Of a DNA stretch of 64,000 nt, positions 1 through 10,941 are shown in pieces. Made by a program: the position numbers and the translations under genes. This stretch comes from Siphonodentalium dalli. Taxonomy: Eukaryota; Mollusca; Scaphopoda; Gadilida; Siphonodentaliidae. The notes under the pieces are model-generated. The model made no database searches. It was not told the origin of the DNA and saw nothing but the letters and a program-made list of their open reading frames with translations. The stretch's first letter is position 1; every line of letters begins with the position of its first letter. Where the stretch lies: contig CP136066.1 of the NCBI GenBank assembly GCA_032622095.1, positions 8,769,784-8,833,783 of the forward strand, in the 5' to 3' direction.

Positions 1-1690
1 CGTTAGCATTACGAACCGTTATTGAGATGGAAGTTACATCTACCCTATTGTGCATGGAGGAAATGGCATAGCAATACCACCCAGCAACCCCGGCTATATG
101 TTTGTCGTGTATATGGGCAACTAGGACAACTAGAAATTGTGATACCTGGTCTAAACGACAATCAGTGCAACCAACCCCAGAAGCCCGATCCCCGAGTAGA
201 GGACTATCAACTAATTACCACATGGGTATATATACTTAGTTGTCCCATTGGTATCACGAAACATCAGTTGTACATTATGCGAACATTCCGAAGTTATTTG
301 TTCCACTTTCCGATAAAATTCCCATCCCAAAATGCATGCATACTATTCACTAATGTAAAATGACATGTAACACATTTAAAACAAATATTACTCAAATTCC
401 CTCACCAAGAGTACTAATAACAAGTTTAAAGAGTACTTATATAACATATAGGGTATACTATCATACCAAAAACTGCATCCGATGTTTCGTGTACGCATTT
501 CCTATCTGGAATAATAGCATTGACCAATATACGTATAATTTGCTGAGTTTCCCTCGAACGCCTATACAGCTGTTTCCATTTGCGCATACTATTAGCTAAA
601 TATACCGAATCGGCACATCACATGCATGTTTATCTGGCATTGTGATCGTCATTCGCATTCATTCGCGCAGCAGTTAATGCTCTTTATCAATATCATCCGT
701 AATGTTACACCTATATTGTACATGTACATCTATAAATTTGTAATTCGCATAAAACTGCATACGGCATGCTTACATTGTTAACCTGAGTGTAAAACAACTC
801 TCTGTCACTTATATCCCCTATATCAATCATGATGACGAGAAAGTAAACTATCTATCTATCTTCTTTGTAATAATGAATTGCAATCGACTGTTCAGTATAG
901 TCATGTCCGACTTTATTTCAAACTTAACGCAACACCATAGGCCTGTTTTATCGCGACTTTATCTACAGCGCTTCTTGCAATTTTGCATGCAACGAAACCC
1001 TTTGAAACGACGGCGTTCCGGAATGTGTATCAAGATGTATGCGTTCGTTGTGGCCTTTATGACTATATATGGAACGTGGATGAAAAGAGCAACATGCAAG
1101 CCAGCAAACGTTCGTCGTCGCGGATGGGACCAAGAGATTTCAGGCTTCGCCATAAATCTGAAAATTGGGGGACGAATGTGAAAATATTGGGGTGCCAGTT
1201 ACATGTATCAACACGGAGAATCCATGTCGCCATCCATGTCACCATTTTATTTTCTATACTTGTTCAATTGGCAGTTGGAAAGACCGGTGTTCTGCAACTA
1301 ATAGTATGTAGGAACACATTCACTTTTTTCAGAACACCGGTTACCTTCACACGATGCTTAGAAACAAAATGGCGATATGGATGGCAACGAGTCACTCGTC
1401 GCTAAAGATGAAACATTTTCAAACTCCACTAATTTGCCATCCGGCAAATAACTATGTTATTTATAGGAAACAGACGACATATGCCCAGTGTTTTGTGTTT
1501 CGTGCATTTATTTGAGCTACATGTACTAGTATGTTTGTCCAGCCATTTGGTAAAGTTTTCATAACTTGTGATTCTATATTAGGATACCGATTTACAAATT
1601 CGATTTAAACAACAACATCATTTCTTGAAATGCTGCTTCACTTTTCAGAATCGATTAATTGTCAAAAAAATAATGCTACCCACTGTGAAC
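1..1690. other. AT-rich DNA with no supported gene
   Basis: Short open frames occur on both strands (for example around 873-1405), but none has a recognisable motif, convincing splice sites or a conserved look. A small hairpin with 12-bp perfect arms lies at 1283-1294 and 1330-1341 (ACCGGTGTTCTG and its complement, 35-nt loop). I see nothing else that can be named. Confidence 0.5.
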
Positions 1691-1711
1691 TATACGACTA
1701 CAGGAACAGTT

Positions 1712-1795
1712 GGCCCCATGCGAAGTTGCCCCCATGCGAAGTTGGCCCCATACGAAGACGGCCCCATGCGAAGATGGCCCCAGAGAAGTTGTCCC
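1712..1795. repeat. 18-bp tandem repeat (GGCCCCATGCGAAG type)
   Basis: About five imperfect copies of an 18-bp unit containing GGCCCCATGCGAAG. A shorter inverted counterpart (CTTCGTGCGGGGCC) lies at 2788-2841, so the two could be ends of one larger element enclosing the hairpin MITE between them. That pairing is inference. Confidence 0.65.
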
Positions 1796-2228
1796 CATAT
1801 ATAACAGAGTCATTGTTTAAAATCATTATTTATTTTATTATATGAAATATGAAACTGATAATAATAGTGACAAAATAAATAACATAACAAATGATAATAC
1901 ATGTAACACTTGTTATTAAAACGGCGTCAAATTGAGGAATGTAATGATATCTGATAGATGGGCTAACCTTAACCCCGGTATATGTCTATAAATCCAAACT
2001 TCCGAAGTGAGATTAATGAGCTGATGACTTCGTTCTCTAAGCAGCAGTCTTCGCATGCTATCAAATGCGCATGCATGTTTATAATCTTCAATATTGACAT
2101 TTGTGACTAACAACAGTTGCTTTCTCTCGGCGATATAACTTTATGATTTTCGATTACATACGGTGTATAACATACATCCCCAAAGGTTAAGCTGGGTACC
2201 CAAAACACATTTACGTAAAGCTGGGTAC

Positions 2229-2612
2229 CCAACACACCAAAATGTGAACGGCCCTGTACCAATGCATTCTCTTATATATGCGAGTCGACCATAGGTCGCC
2301 TCGCATATATAAGAGAATGCATTGGCTTAACACATTAAAAATTATAAAATTGTTAAAGAATGTAAGAAAAAATGGTAAAAAGTGTTAAAAAAAGTTTTTT
2401 TAGGCCATTGCATTCTCTTATATATGCGAGGCGACCTATGGTCGACTCGCATATATAAGAGAATGCATTGGCACAGGGCATAACTGTAACCATCACAATG
2501 AGCCGGTTCCAATGATATCCATATTTGTATGGTTTTATTGAGACAGACCGAAGATATTTTAGGCTGTTGAAGCTTTATTTGGCCGGTTTTGATCGTTTTG
2601 TTGGGTAAAGGG
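2229..2612 (+). mobile_element. Two-hairpin TTAA MITE, subfamily A, degenerate left end
   Basis: The right end is TTGGGTAAAGGG followed by TTAA (2613-2616). Inside are two 67-nt hairpins (about 2263-2331 and 2405-2472) in opposite orientation around an AT-rich spacer. The left end has an ~11-nt insertion and has lost its TTAA; a copy of GCTGGGTACCCAA lies just upstream. TTAA target sites and CCC-initial ends are piggyBac traits, but no transposase is present, so family assignment is inferred from the ends only. Confidence 0.8.
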
Positions 2613-2920
2613 TTAAGTTCGTTGTGTTATATAACTAAGAAAACACTGGGGCTCTCCTGAATAGCCTGCATAGACATTACAGATTACACTATCTCAATCA
2701 AATTATGTTGTGGACTTCACAATTTGCCAATATAAACAATATATCTCTCAATCAAATTAAGCTGATTTAATCCCTTCTAATTAATAGGGCTGACTTCACG
2801 TGGGGCCGTCTTAGTATGGGCTGGCTTCGTGCGGGGCCGACATCTCCAAATACCGAATATATACTATAGACTTATAGTATAAAATTGCCCCAAAGGTTAT
2901 AAATCAAAATGGTATCCAGC

Positions 2921-2970
2921 GTATGTCAGTCAGTATGTCAGTCAGTATGTCAGTCAGTATGTCAGTCAGC
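2921..2970. repeat. 12-bp tandem repeat
   Basis: Four uninterrupted copies of GTATGTCAGTCA, the last ending GTCAGTCAGC. A simple array with no sign of function. Confidence 0.85.
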
Positions 2971-2999
2971 ATTTGTCAAATATTTGCCAGGCTGCCAAA

Positions 3000-3857
3000 T
3001 ACTCAAAGTGGTGAAAAATAAAAGATTTCAAAACTCAAAATCTTATAACTCTGGGCTTTGATGGGTGGGTTCACAATCTAATATGTTTTACCCCCAAAGC
3101 CGAAGAAAAAGTAATTAGGGCCACTAAATCGGATTATGCATCTTTAAACTAGTATTAATTTAATATACCAATATATTGAATAGTATTCAAATTTCAATTT
3201 GGGGAGGGGAGTGTCACTATGTTTTATTATTACCACTTTATAAGGCGTTCTCTATGCTATTAATAGCATTTTTCGTGGGCGTTCCAAATACTGTATTGTT
3301 ACCAAAACACGAGCCGGAGCCGATATTTAAATGAGAAGCTCTGTTCATTATCAGCCCACCGCCTGGTAACTGAGTCAACTGACTGAAAGTTAGATCTCGC
3401 AACTTACGTTCCGTCAACATCCGACTTACTTTGTTTATTTCAAGAAAATAATGGAATGATGTACCATATTTTCCCTGACACTGTTATGGTTTTATAATTG
3501 GAAATCACGATATATGGTTGATTTATTGTCAACTTCAGCTGTCAACGTATCATCATTTGTCACTCGTCTTCAATGCTTGTTTATTCTCCTATATTTGAGT
3601 CTCCATGTCAGCTGACAATTCTGAATGAACATCCACTCACACCAAGTGTCATGATTGGAGCCTATTTTCACAACAGAATAATTGACATACACTACAAATT
3701 ATTGTTAACCTACCTGTAGTGTATTATTGGCCCCATTCTGCTGGGAAATGTTCAATGCAAAAAATGGGACATATCAAATAGACTTAAAAATAGCAGCCAA
3801 TATAATTTTTGTATACATTGTATTTCATATCAGTGGTGCACAATTAGTGATATCCCT
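3000..3857. other. No supported gene
   Basis: The stretch 3040-3150 is a diverged direct relative of 12530-12640 (both run through 'gctttga..ggt.gggtt' and 'gaagaaa..gtaatt'), so it is an old dispersed repeat. A minus-strand open frame at 3238-3420 (60 codons) has no family resemblance that I recognise. Confidence 0.45.
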
Positions 3858-3861
3858 TTAA

Positions 3862-4253
3862 CCCTTTACCCAACAAACCGGCCAAAACCGGCCAAATAAA
3901 GCTTCAACAGCCTAAAATATCTTCGGTCTGTCTCAATAGAACCATACACATATGGGTATCATTGGAACCGGCTCATTGACCACATTGTGATGGTTACAGT
4001 TATGCCCCGTGCCAATGCATTCTCTTATATATGCGAGTCGACCATAGGTCGCCTCGCATATATAAGAGAATGCATTGGCCTAAAAAAAATCTTTTTTTAA
4101 CACTTTTTACCATTTTTTCTTACATTCTTTAACAATTTTATAATTTTTAATGTGTTAAGCCAATGCATTCTCTTATATATGCGAGGCGACCTATGGTCGA
4201 CTCGCATATATAAGAGAATGCATTGGCACAAGGCCCTTCTGTTGGGTAAAGGG
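3862..4253 (-). mobile_element. Two-hairpin TTAA MITE, subfamily A, complete (392 bp)
   Basis: Flanked by TTAA at 3858-3861 and 4254-4257. Terminal inverted repeat CCCTTTACCCAACA. From the left come a ~145-nt long arm, hairpin (about 4010-4079), AT-rich spacer, inverted hairpin (about 4161-4227) and a short arm. Each hairpin has 26-bp perfect arms beginning CCAATGCATT, one T/C mismatch, a further 5-bp CGACC/GGTCG stem and an ATA loop. Non-coding, presumably mobilised by a piggyBac-like transposase encoded elsewhere. Confidence 0.9.
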
Positions 4254-4257
4254 TTAA

Positions 4258-5510
4258 ATCATTGATTCTTTATTACTAGTGAAATAAGTAAATCCCCTGC
4301 AGGTGTTTTGAAAATTCTGTGTCAAGCAATTATTGTCAGATGGGCTATTTACTATTATGGTCCTCAATAATCAGTTTTCACTTCTAATTGTCACCCTGTT
4401 GTAAGAAAGAGAATGATGATTTGTCCAATTTTTAGCAGAAAGTTTTATCAGAAAAATTTAAGGGACTAAAGGTCTTCGAAGTGGGTTCATGTGAAATAAC
4501 TTAGATTTGATGAAAGTCTCTGAAACACATGTCATCAACAAGTACCACATGTAGTATATGAAAAATAGAATGACTTTTTTCGTCATTAATAACTCTCCAA
4601 AACTGAGATTTTGCATGTCAAAATCATTGTTTGTGTGTATGAATGAAATCCTTTTCTAAATAGTCATGCAGTGCTTACCCAATGTGACCTTCTAGAATAA
4701 CATACTGCTGCCAACATGTACATGTATGAAATTATGGAAAAAGTCTATGGAAAAAGTCTATACTTCTTGCCAAATCAGGCACACGTTGAAGAAGCGCTTA
4801 CAGATAGCCATGCTGAGAAATTACCCAGAAAATGTACGCTGTAAAAACAAAGGATGTCCCGATTGTGCTCTGTTATACTACGAACATTAATTGTCATACG
4901 CGATGCATTATCTTAACTATACTCGAATAATGTTCTTCACACCTGCAAGTGGACACACATCGTATTCTCGTTCCTAGCATGCCCATACACTACACTACCA
5001 TACATCATAGATGCTACCGTATATTATTATGATTACTCTAACGTGGCTATGACCCTATACCGCTAGACATACATATGACATTACATATATGTAATATTGT
5101 TAATCTGAATTATCCCAAAACCTCACTCAACAAAGAGACTTTCCAGCTATCTTTATAGATCCTCATTGTGTTTACCGAACTAAAGATGATGGTATCTCTC
5201 GCTTGAATCCGTTGTAGCAACAAAAAACTAACTGTTTTGTTCCTAATAAACCCATGGAACTGGAACTGGAACCGAAACTGTCATATGTTTAGAAAATCTG
5301 AACAGTTCAAAACATTCATATGGAGAGATAATACATTTTCGATCTTATAACTCGTCTGGATTGGCTCACAATCACACCAATACTTGTTTTTGATATGCCC
5401 TATAAGTACTGGATTCTACAAAGTTTTATATATGATTATAGTCTGCACGTGTGCGTGGATATGGATAGAAGGATCTATTATATTATTTATACTGATACCT
5501 GTTTTAGGGG
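4258..5510. other. No gene or structured repeat seen
   Basis: AT-rich DNA. A 13-bp duplication (GGAAAAAGTCTAT twice, about 4736-4762) is the only local repeat noted. Confidence 0.45.
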
Positions 5511-5514
5511 GTAG

Positions 5515-5640
5515 CAGGAAGACAGCCCGATAGGGCTAGGCTACCCCCGACACTATACTGCTTTACCTTATTATGTATTTCTGCCATTGTATAATTCATG
5601 TATATTGTAAATAAATTATCCTATCCTATCCTATTATTCA
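5515..5640 (+). mobile_element. Retroelement 3' tail-like fragment
   Basis: A G/C-richer block (GGGGTAGCAGGAAGACAGCC) is followed by a segment ending TGTAAATAAATTATCC and a short run of ATCCT repeats. Short tandem tails after a conserved 3' UTR are typical of CR1-like LINEs. No coding part is present, so this is tentative. Confidence 0.35.
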
Positions 5641-5719
5641 TCGTGTTAATATACCGGTATGTACCGCACAACTAGCGACACCTGCACACAGAAAATCTAG
5701 TGCAATCATTTTTACATGA

Positions 5720-6240
5720 GTTACGTACCTCAGTTTGTCTAAGCGATTTTATGACTGTTAGGGCAAAAACTTGAACAAATGTCACAACAATATTTCGAAC
5801 GAGTTCTAAATCTAGATTTGTCCAATCCATATTACCTGAGCCCTTTGTTTGTCTATTTTTAAATAGCAATTTTATTACCATATATGATAACACTTGAATA
5901 ATTGTCAACCGAGTATATTATTATTTGATTTGTGAACCTTTCACAACAATATCACGATAAACTTTGAAAACCATATTTGTCAGATTTATTTTACCTGAGT
6001 TATGGCCCTTACTTGAGTTTTTCCATTTTTTTAAAGCAAAATTATAACCCTTAAATCGGAAGTTTTAACAACTACTAGTACATGTATCAACAGATTCCAT
6101 TCATATAGAGTATATGGATATTTCACAACATATCTTGATTGTGTTCAAAAACCAGGTTTATCCAATTTTTTTTACCTGAGTTATGGCCCTTATTTCTGAG
6201 TTATGGTTCTTGAGGTTGTCCATATTTTAGTGATTCTCGG
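5720..6240. repeat. Diverged ~170-bp tandem repeats
   Basis: Three diverged units share 'ttcacaacaatat', 'tttgtc.aatt..ttttacctgag' and 'ttatggccctta'. The stop-free minus-strand stretch at 5672-5908 lies in this array and is probably accidental. Confidence 0.5.
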
Positions 6241-6794
6241 TCAGACAGATTCAGTCTTATGGGAAAAATAACTCAATATCAGCATGAGGTTTGAGGACAT
6301 GGAAATTATTTTGTTTACACAAATAACGTCATGCCAATCAATTATACCCCCCACAAACATTACATTCTCATCTTATAAAAGTACTGTAAATTCCCCTGAT
6401 TTTCGATAGTTGGCTGTACGGGGGCAATAATTTGATTTGACCAGCTGTTTTGATTTGTATGGCCATGCTTCCTTGTTATAGCCCCCCCCCCACTAGTATG
6501 TTATCATATATATATTAAGTGCTGAATTATAAATGTCAAGTACGTACATGTACGTGCATTTGTGAAAAAAGTCCGATCAACTGAATTCTAGTTTTTTATG
6601 GAGGTATTTCTTGTATTGTAGATGAATGACAATTGAAAAAGTGGCAGCCTCAGTGCGACTAGTGTAGAGAAACTATGACCCATATCAAATGATGTGCATA
6701 TCATTTTGAAAATTAGTGGACTTAACAAGTGTTACATGTACCGGTACATAATGCAATATCGGTGAGTTGCAATTGTATCTCTGATTCACCAATC

Positions 6795-8972
6795 ATGGCA
6801 AATCAACATTTGTGCTCGATGTGTTTCTTCAGTTGTGCAAATTATGTGGAATACTGTAAGCATGTTGTACGCCAACACAGAAATGACCAAAACTGTATTG
6901 TGCATTGCAATGTTGGTCACTGTGCATATTCTATGAAGAGTTGGAATGCATTTAAGTTGCATACAACATGTACAAGCCGTAAACACAAGTCTGTTGACAA
7001 AGCAGTGGAAATTTACCAGCATGAGCCATCCCTTCACAATGATGATTTTTCGGATGATACAATTCCAAGGGATCAAAATATAGAACAAACTCATACTGAA
7101 AATGTTGAGTATTTAAGCACCAACACCCAAAAAGCCTTTTTTTAATGCCAGATTCTTACTGAATCTTGAATCACATCATAACCTATCAATCAAAGATTGC
7201 TGTTAATTCAGTTGTGTCATCTGTTGAATTTCTTCTGGACCAGCATGTTACATTTAGTAAAGAGGCAGCAAAAGCTGCACTCGGGGATGCAGGAGTAGAT
7301 TATAATATCATTAACCCTTTACCCAACAGAAGGGCCCTGTGCCAATGCATTCTCTTATATATGCGAGTCGACCATAGGTCGCCTCGCATATATAAGAGAA
7401 TGCATTGGCTTAACACATTAAAAATTATAAAATTGTTAAAGAATGTAAGAAAAAATGGTAAAAAGTGTTAAAAAAAGATTTGTTTTAGGCCAATGCATTC
7501 TCTTATATATGCGAGGCGACCTATGGTCGACTCGCATATATAAGAGAATGCATTGGCACAGGGCATAACTGTAACTATCACAATGTGGTCAAGGAGCCGG
7601 TTCCAATGATACCCATATTTGTATGGTTCTATTGAGACAGACCGAAGATATTTTAGGCTGTTGAAGCTTTATTTGGCCGGTTTTGGCCGGTTTGTTGGGT
7701 AAAGGGTTAACCCATTAGATGTGGAAAATATGTTTTCTTTATTCAAGACAGAATATCGACGTCAAAAGTTCTATACAACACATTGTTCTTTGGTTCATCC
7801 GGTTGAGGTTGTTCTTGGAATTGTACCACATACGGTAAATGGTCTTACCAGTCAAGCAAAGAGGCTTGGATATTTTATTCCTTTTGCACAATCGTTACTC
7901 AAGATGCCAGAAGTTGCGATATATGTGAACAGGCCATATTTAAGCAACAGCGATTTCATGTTCGACTTATGTGATGGCGAAGCATTTCGCGAGAGCAATC
8001 TATTCAAAAGAAATCATAATGCTCTGCAGATTATTATAAATACAGACGAAATATAAATTGTGAATCCTCTTGGAAGCCATGTGAAAATAACATAAACTTA
8101 CTATGTTGTGTTATACTCTTGGTAACATCCCACCCATGTTCCGTTCTAAGCTGGTCTGTATTCAGCTTCTAGCAGTTGCTAAAACAGTTCATCTTAAAAA
8201 GTTTGGTGTGAAGAAATTACTCGCCGATTTTATTTCATCGATGAATATTTTGTCACATGGTGGAATGGAAATGGAAATTGGCAGTGCTACAGTGTATGTA
8301 GAGGGCACAGTAATTCTGACACCATGTGACACACCAGCTGCAGGCCGGATTGGGGGTTTAAAGAGGGTGTTGCGTTTGCATATAAGAGTTGCAGGACTTG
8401 CGACATCTCTTCTTCAAGTTTCAAAATAACATTAAAGTGATTCTGCTGATTTACGACAACCTGAAGTACATAGGGAAAAGTTTGATAAACTTGAAAATCT
8501 TGTTCAAACAAGAAAATATTGGAGCAAGATGTGGGTCATTAATGGTACAAGTGTTCTATCGGACATTGAAGGACTTAATGTGTCAGCTATATTGGTACAT
8601 GATCCTATGCATGTACTTCTTGAGAGCATTGTTAAACGAGACATTATGCTGCTTTTGTACCACTGCATTTACAACCAAAAGTACTTTAACTTAAACTGGT
8701 TAAATAATAGGATTCAGACTTTCCCATACAATTCGGTTGATAAGAAGAATCAGACGCAAATAATTGACATCCAAGCATTCAAACCTGGAGGAACACTTAA
8801 ACACACAGCCATTGAAATGTATACTTTGGCCTGTTTACTACCATTTTTGAATGGCGCCAGCGTTGAGAAGGGTGATGACTGTTGTGTGAATTTCTTGTGT
8901 TTGCTACAAATATTGTTGATGTCGACTTGTTCTTATGTCACCAAGACAACAGCAGCTCATCTTGAAATATAG
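6795..8972 (+). pseudogene. Decayed C2H2-finger, transposon-like gene, split by a MITE
   Basis: The frame starts at an ATG at 6795 (MANQHLCSMC) with C2H2-type spacing (C-x2-C then H-x4-H, then a second Cys/His cluster). After a frameshift near 7140 it continues through 7166-7310. It then resumes exactly after the MITE (NPLDVENMFSLFK) to about 8056, shifts frame to 8103-8340, and continues in 8529-8972 (DIEGLNVSAILVHDPMHVLL). I recognise the order of blocks from a widespread, unnamed animal family that occurs as many near-identical, often broken genomic copies: zinc fingers, then 'CDGE.F..' and 'HNALQ', then 'NPLGS..K.....YT.GN..P..RS', then 'D.MH.LLE'. The molecular function of that family is not known to me. 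Several frameshifts mark this copy as dead. The 3' part of the family protein is missing. Confidence 0.7.
7315..7706 (+). mobile_element. Two-hairpin TTAA MITE inserted in a reading frame (392 bp)
   Basis: TTAA lies at 7311-7314 and 7707-7710. Ends are CCCTTTACCCAACA and TGTTGGGTAAAGGG. Hairpins at about 7341-7409 and 7490-7557. It has the same length as the copies at 3862 and 43558. Removing the element plus one TTAA joins the flanking codons into ...YNIINPLDVENMF..., which gives the target-site duplication independent support. Confidence 0.93.
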
Positions 8973-9038
8973 TGTATGTAAATGAAATCCTGTTCTACCT
9001 AAAAGTCTGACACAGCAGGATACATCACCTCTGGTCGG

Positions 9039-9200
9039 CGCCCGACAATGAATGGCTAACTATATCGCTATTACATGATTATAGATGTCCATCATTTAAC
9101 CGCAAAAGTGGTATATCACACACTTTATTCGGCGGCTCCATTCATTGTTTCGACCTATTTTTTATTGACCGGGTCATCCTCAGGGGCTCTGGTCATTCTG
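9039..9200 (-). other. Dispersed-repeat fragment with GAAAC box
   Basis: Read on the minus strand, this carries CTGAGGATGACCCGGTCAAT, an A-rich loop, then AGGTCGAAACAATGAATGG. Similar 'gatgacc...cgaaac' segments are known near Penelope-like element ends. No coding sequence supports the assignment. See findings for a possible ribozyme-like core. Confidence 0.3.
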
Positions 9201-9709
9201 TGAGTACCATATGTACTGGCAAAAATTAGAAAAAACTAGTAATATCAACCGATTCCAGAACCAATCAATATGGCGATGGTCGCATGTGGATCATTCACGA
9301 GTGATAACAGCTTAGCCAACATTTCAATCTCTGTGGCGAGACATATGTGGATTAACCACGGTTAGGCTGTAGCTGAGTGACTTTTCGTAGTCAGGGATTG
9401 TTTCAGGTGACTTAACTTTATTTTCAAATAACTACACCCCATCTTCGTGCGTCAGAATAGTCGTGGCCTTTGTTTTCTGAAAGGAAATTTCAATAACATT
9501 TATCTTACTTAGGTTACATTGTGGGCAATATTTTAGTTTGCCGAAATATAAAAAAGGTCACACCACGGGCATGTGTGTGGAAATTACTACCACCAATGCA
9601 TGTATAGTTTTATCGGACCTTATCCAGAACAGATAAAGGCATGATCATCTAGACATAATACTCTATTGTATGTAGGCAGATCTTATAAAACTATAATTGA
9701 TTTATACAG

Positions 9710-9817
9710 GGCACAGACACAGATAAAGAACTTGCGTTACTGGGAACATTTGATGAGGCAACATCATTTTCCAAAGGAAAGGGGATGAAGAGTAGTACTA
9801 TTGTTACTGTCAAGAAG
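9710..9817 (+). CDS. Candidate internal exon (36 codons)
   Basis: Preceded by a TTTATACAG acceptor and followed by a GTACTA donor after AAGAAG. The only stop-free frame across the segment is phase 0 and reads GTDTDKELALLGTFDEATSF and onward. It begins like the next exon-like segment (GNADKELVNCC), which also starts in phase 0 after a CAG, so the two look related by exon duplication or belong to one gene. I do not recognise a domain. It could be part of the same repeat-associated gene set as the pseudogene upstream, but it lies outside its reading frame. Confidence 0.35.
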
Positions 9818-10602
9818 GTACTAATCAGAACAATTTAACATATATAAAATGCTCTCAACTCATGTTAAGTTCTTACTAATTTATTTACCCATTGGATAGG
9901 ACCTTCATAATACACTTATTTTCAGAAATTAGTCAACGCATGTGATTGAATATTAGCCTCAAACTGTCATCGATCTTATAATTAACCCTTTATGACTGGA
10001 GCTTCCTGAAATTTTACGAAAACCCTGTGCCTATGCATTATCTTATATAAGAGAATGCATTGTCCTAATAATGTTTAACTTGACCTTGTAAACCACTGCA
10101 TTCTCTTATATATTTGAGGCTCCCTATGGGTATCACACATGTATCACACCATTGGCATTAATAATCGCAAGTTGCCATCGGGAATAACATACACAACCAA
10201 TGACAACCTCATGCTCGATCGATTGTCGGAATGAAAAGTAAATTCACAATTTCTGTGCAGTGACTTGGCAAATTCTGGTTACTGGTAATTCCCTAATTTC
10301 GTTATTTGCTGTAAACAGTTTGTCAATTACCACCGTATACATTCCTTCTCACGAGGAAAACACAGCGAGAGCACATATTTGAAATCAGGTGTAAATGTGC
10401 CCATAATATAATCATAAATTGGGTTTTTCTCAAACAAAATGTCACTGGGATAAACCTATATCAAGTTACTTTTAGTCTTTTTCAGAAAAGTGATATGCTC
10501 TTTGAATCTCCCATAGCATGGGCCTCATTATCTATCTGTAACATGTTGTTGTGCTAAGCACACTTATCTAACAGATTTTCACAATACCATTTTTGTTTGC
10601 AG

Positions 10603-10941
10603 GGTAATGCAGATAAGGAGCTAGTCAACTGCTGTAAAACACAAGAGAAAACTCCTCCACATCTGATGTTGTTCGTTACAGAGGACTCTAATCTACAAGA
10701 GGCCGCGATAATAGGCGATGGAGTTCATGTATTTTAGTAGGACAGTAAAGTAGGACAGGTGTTGCCTGCCCTATTATATCTACTTTGTTTTTATTATGCC
10801 ATGGACTTGGAATATCCACGGAAGTATTCCCAACTTATGGGTTTACTGCAGCCGTATGTTGTAGGTGACGCATTTGATGGAAAGCCTTCTGCAAAATTTT
10901 CAAAATTCTGTGCATACATATATGATGCAATGAAATGTTAA
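10603..10941 (+). pseudogene. Candidate 3' terminal exon with two in-frame TAG codons
   Basis: A good acceptor (TTTTTGTTTGCAG) is followed by an open phase-0 frame, GNADKELVNCCKTQEKTPPH, to IGDGVHVF. Two consecutive TAG codons follow, and then the same frame continues from DSKVGQVLPALLYLLCFYYA and ends with DAMKC and TAA. The C-terminal part (LPALLYLLCFYYAMDLEYPR) resembles the tail of a family of uncharacterised animal proteins in which 'LP...LL..LLYA....YP' follows a short variable stretch. I cannot name that family. The stops lie in a small duplication of TAGGACAG, so they look like a local lesion in a once-continuous exon. Alternatively the gene ends at the first TAG. Confidence 0.4.

Noticed and set aside
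873-1405. Three overlapping open frames as a gene
   Set aside because: Short, in different frames and on both strands, without motifs, splice sites or repeat homology.
2263-2331. The 67-nt hairpin as a conventional microRNA gene
   Set aside because: The stem is nearly perfect, palindromic on both strands and part of a repeated mobile element. Without small-RNA data a miRNA call is not justified.
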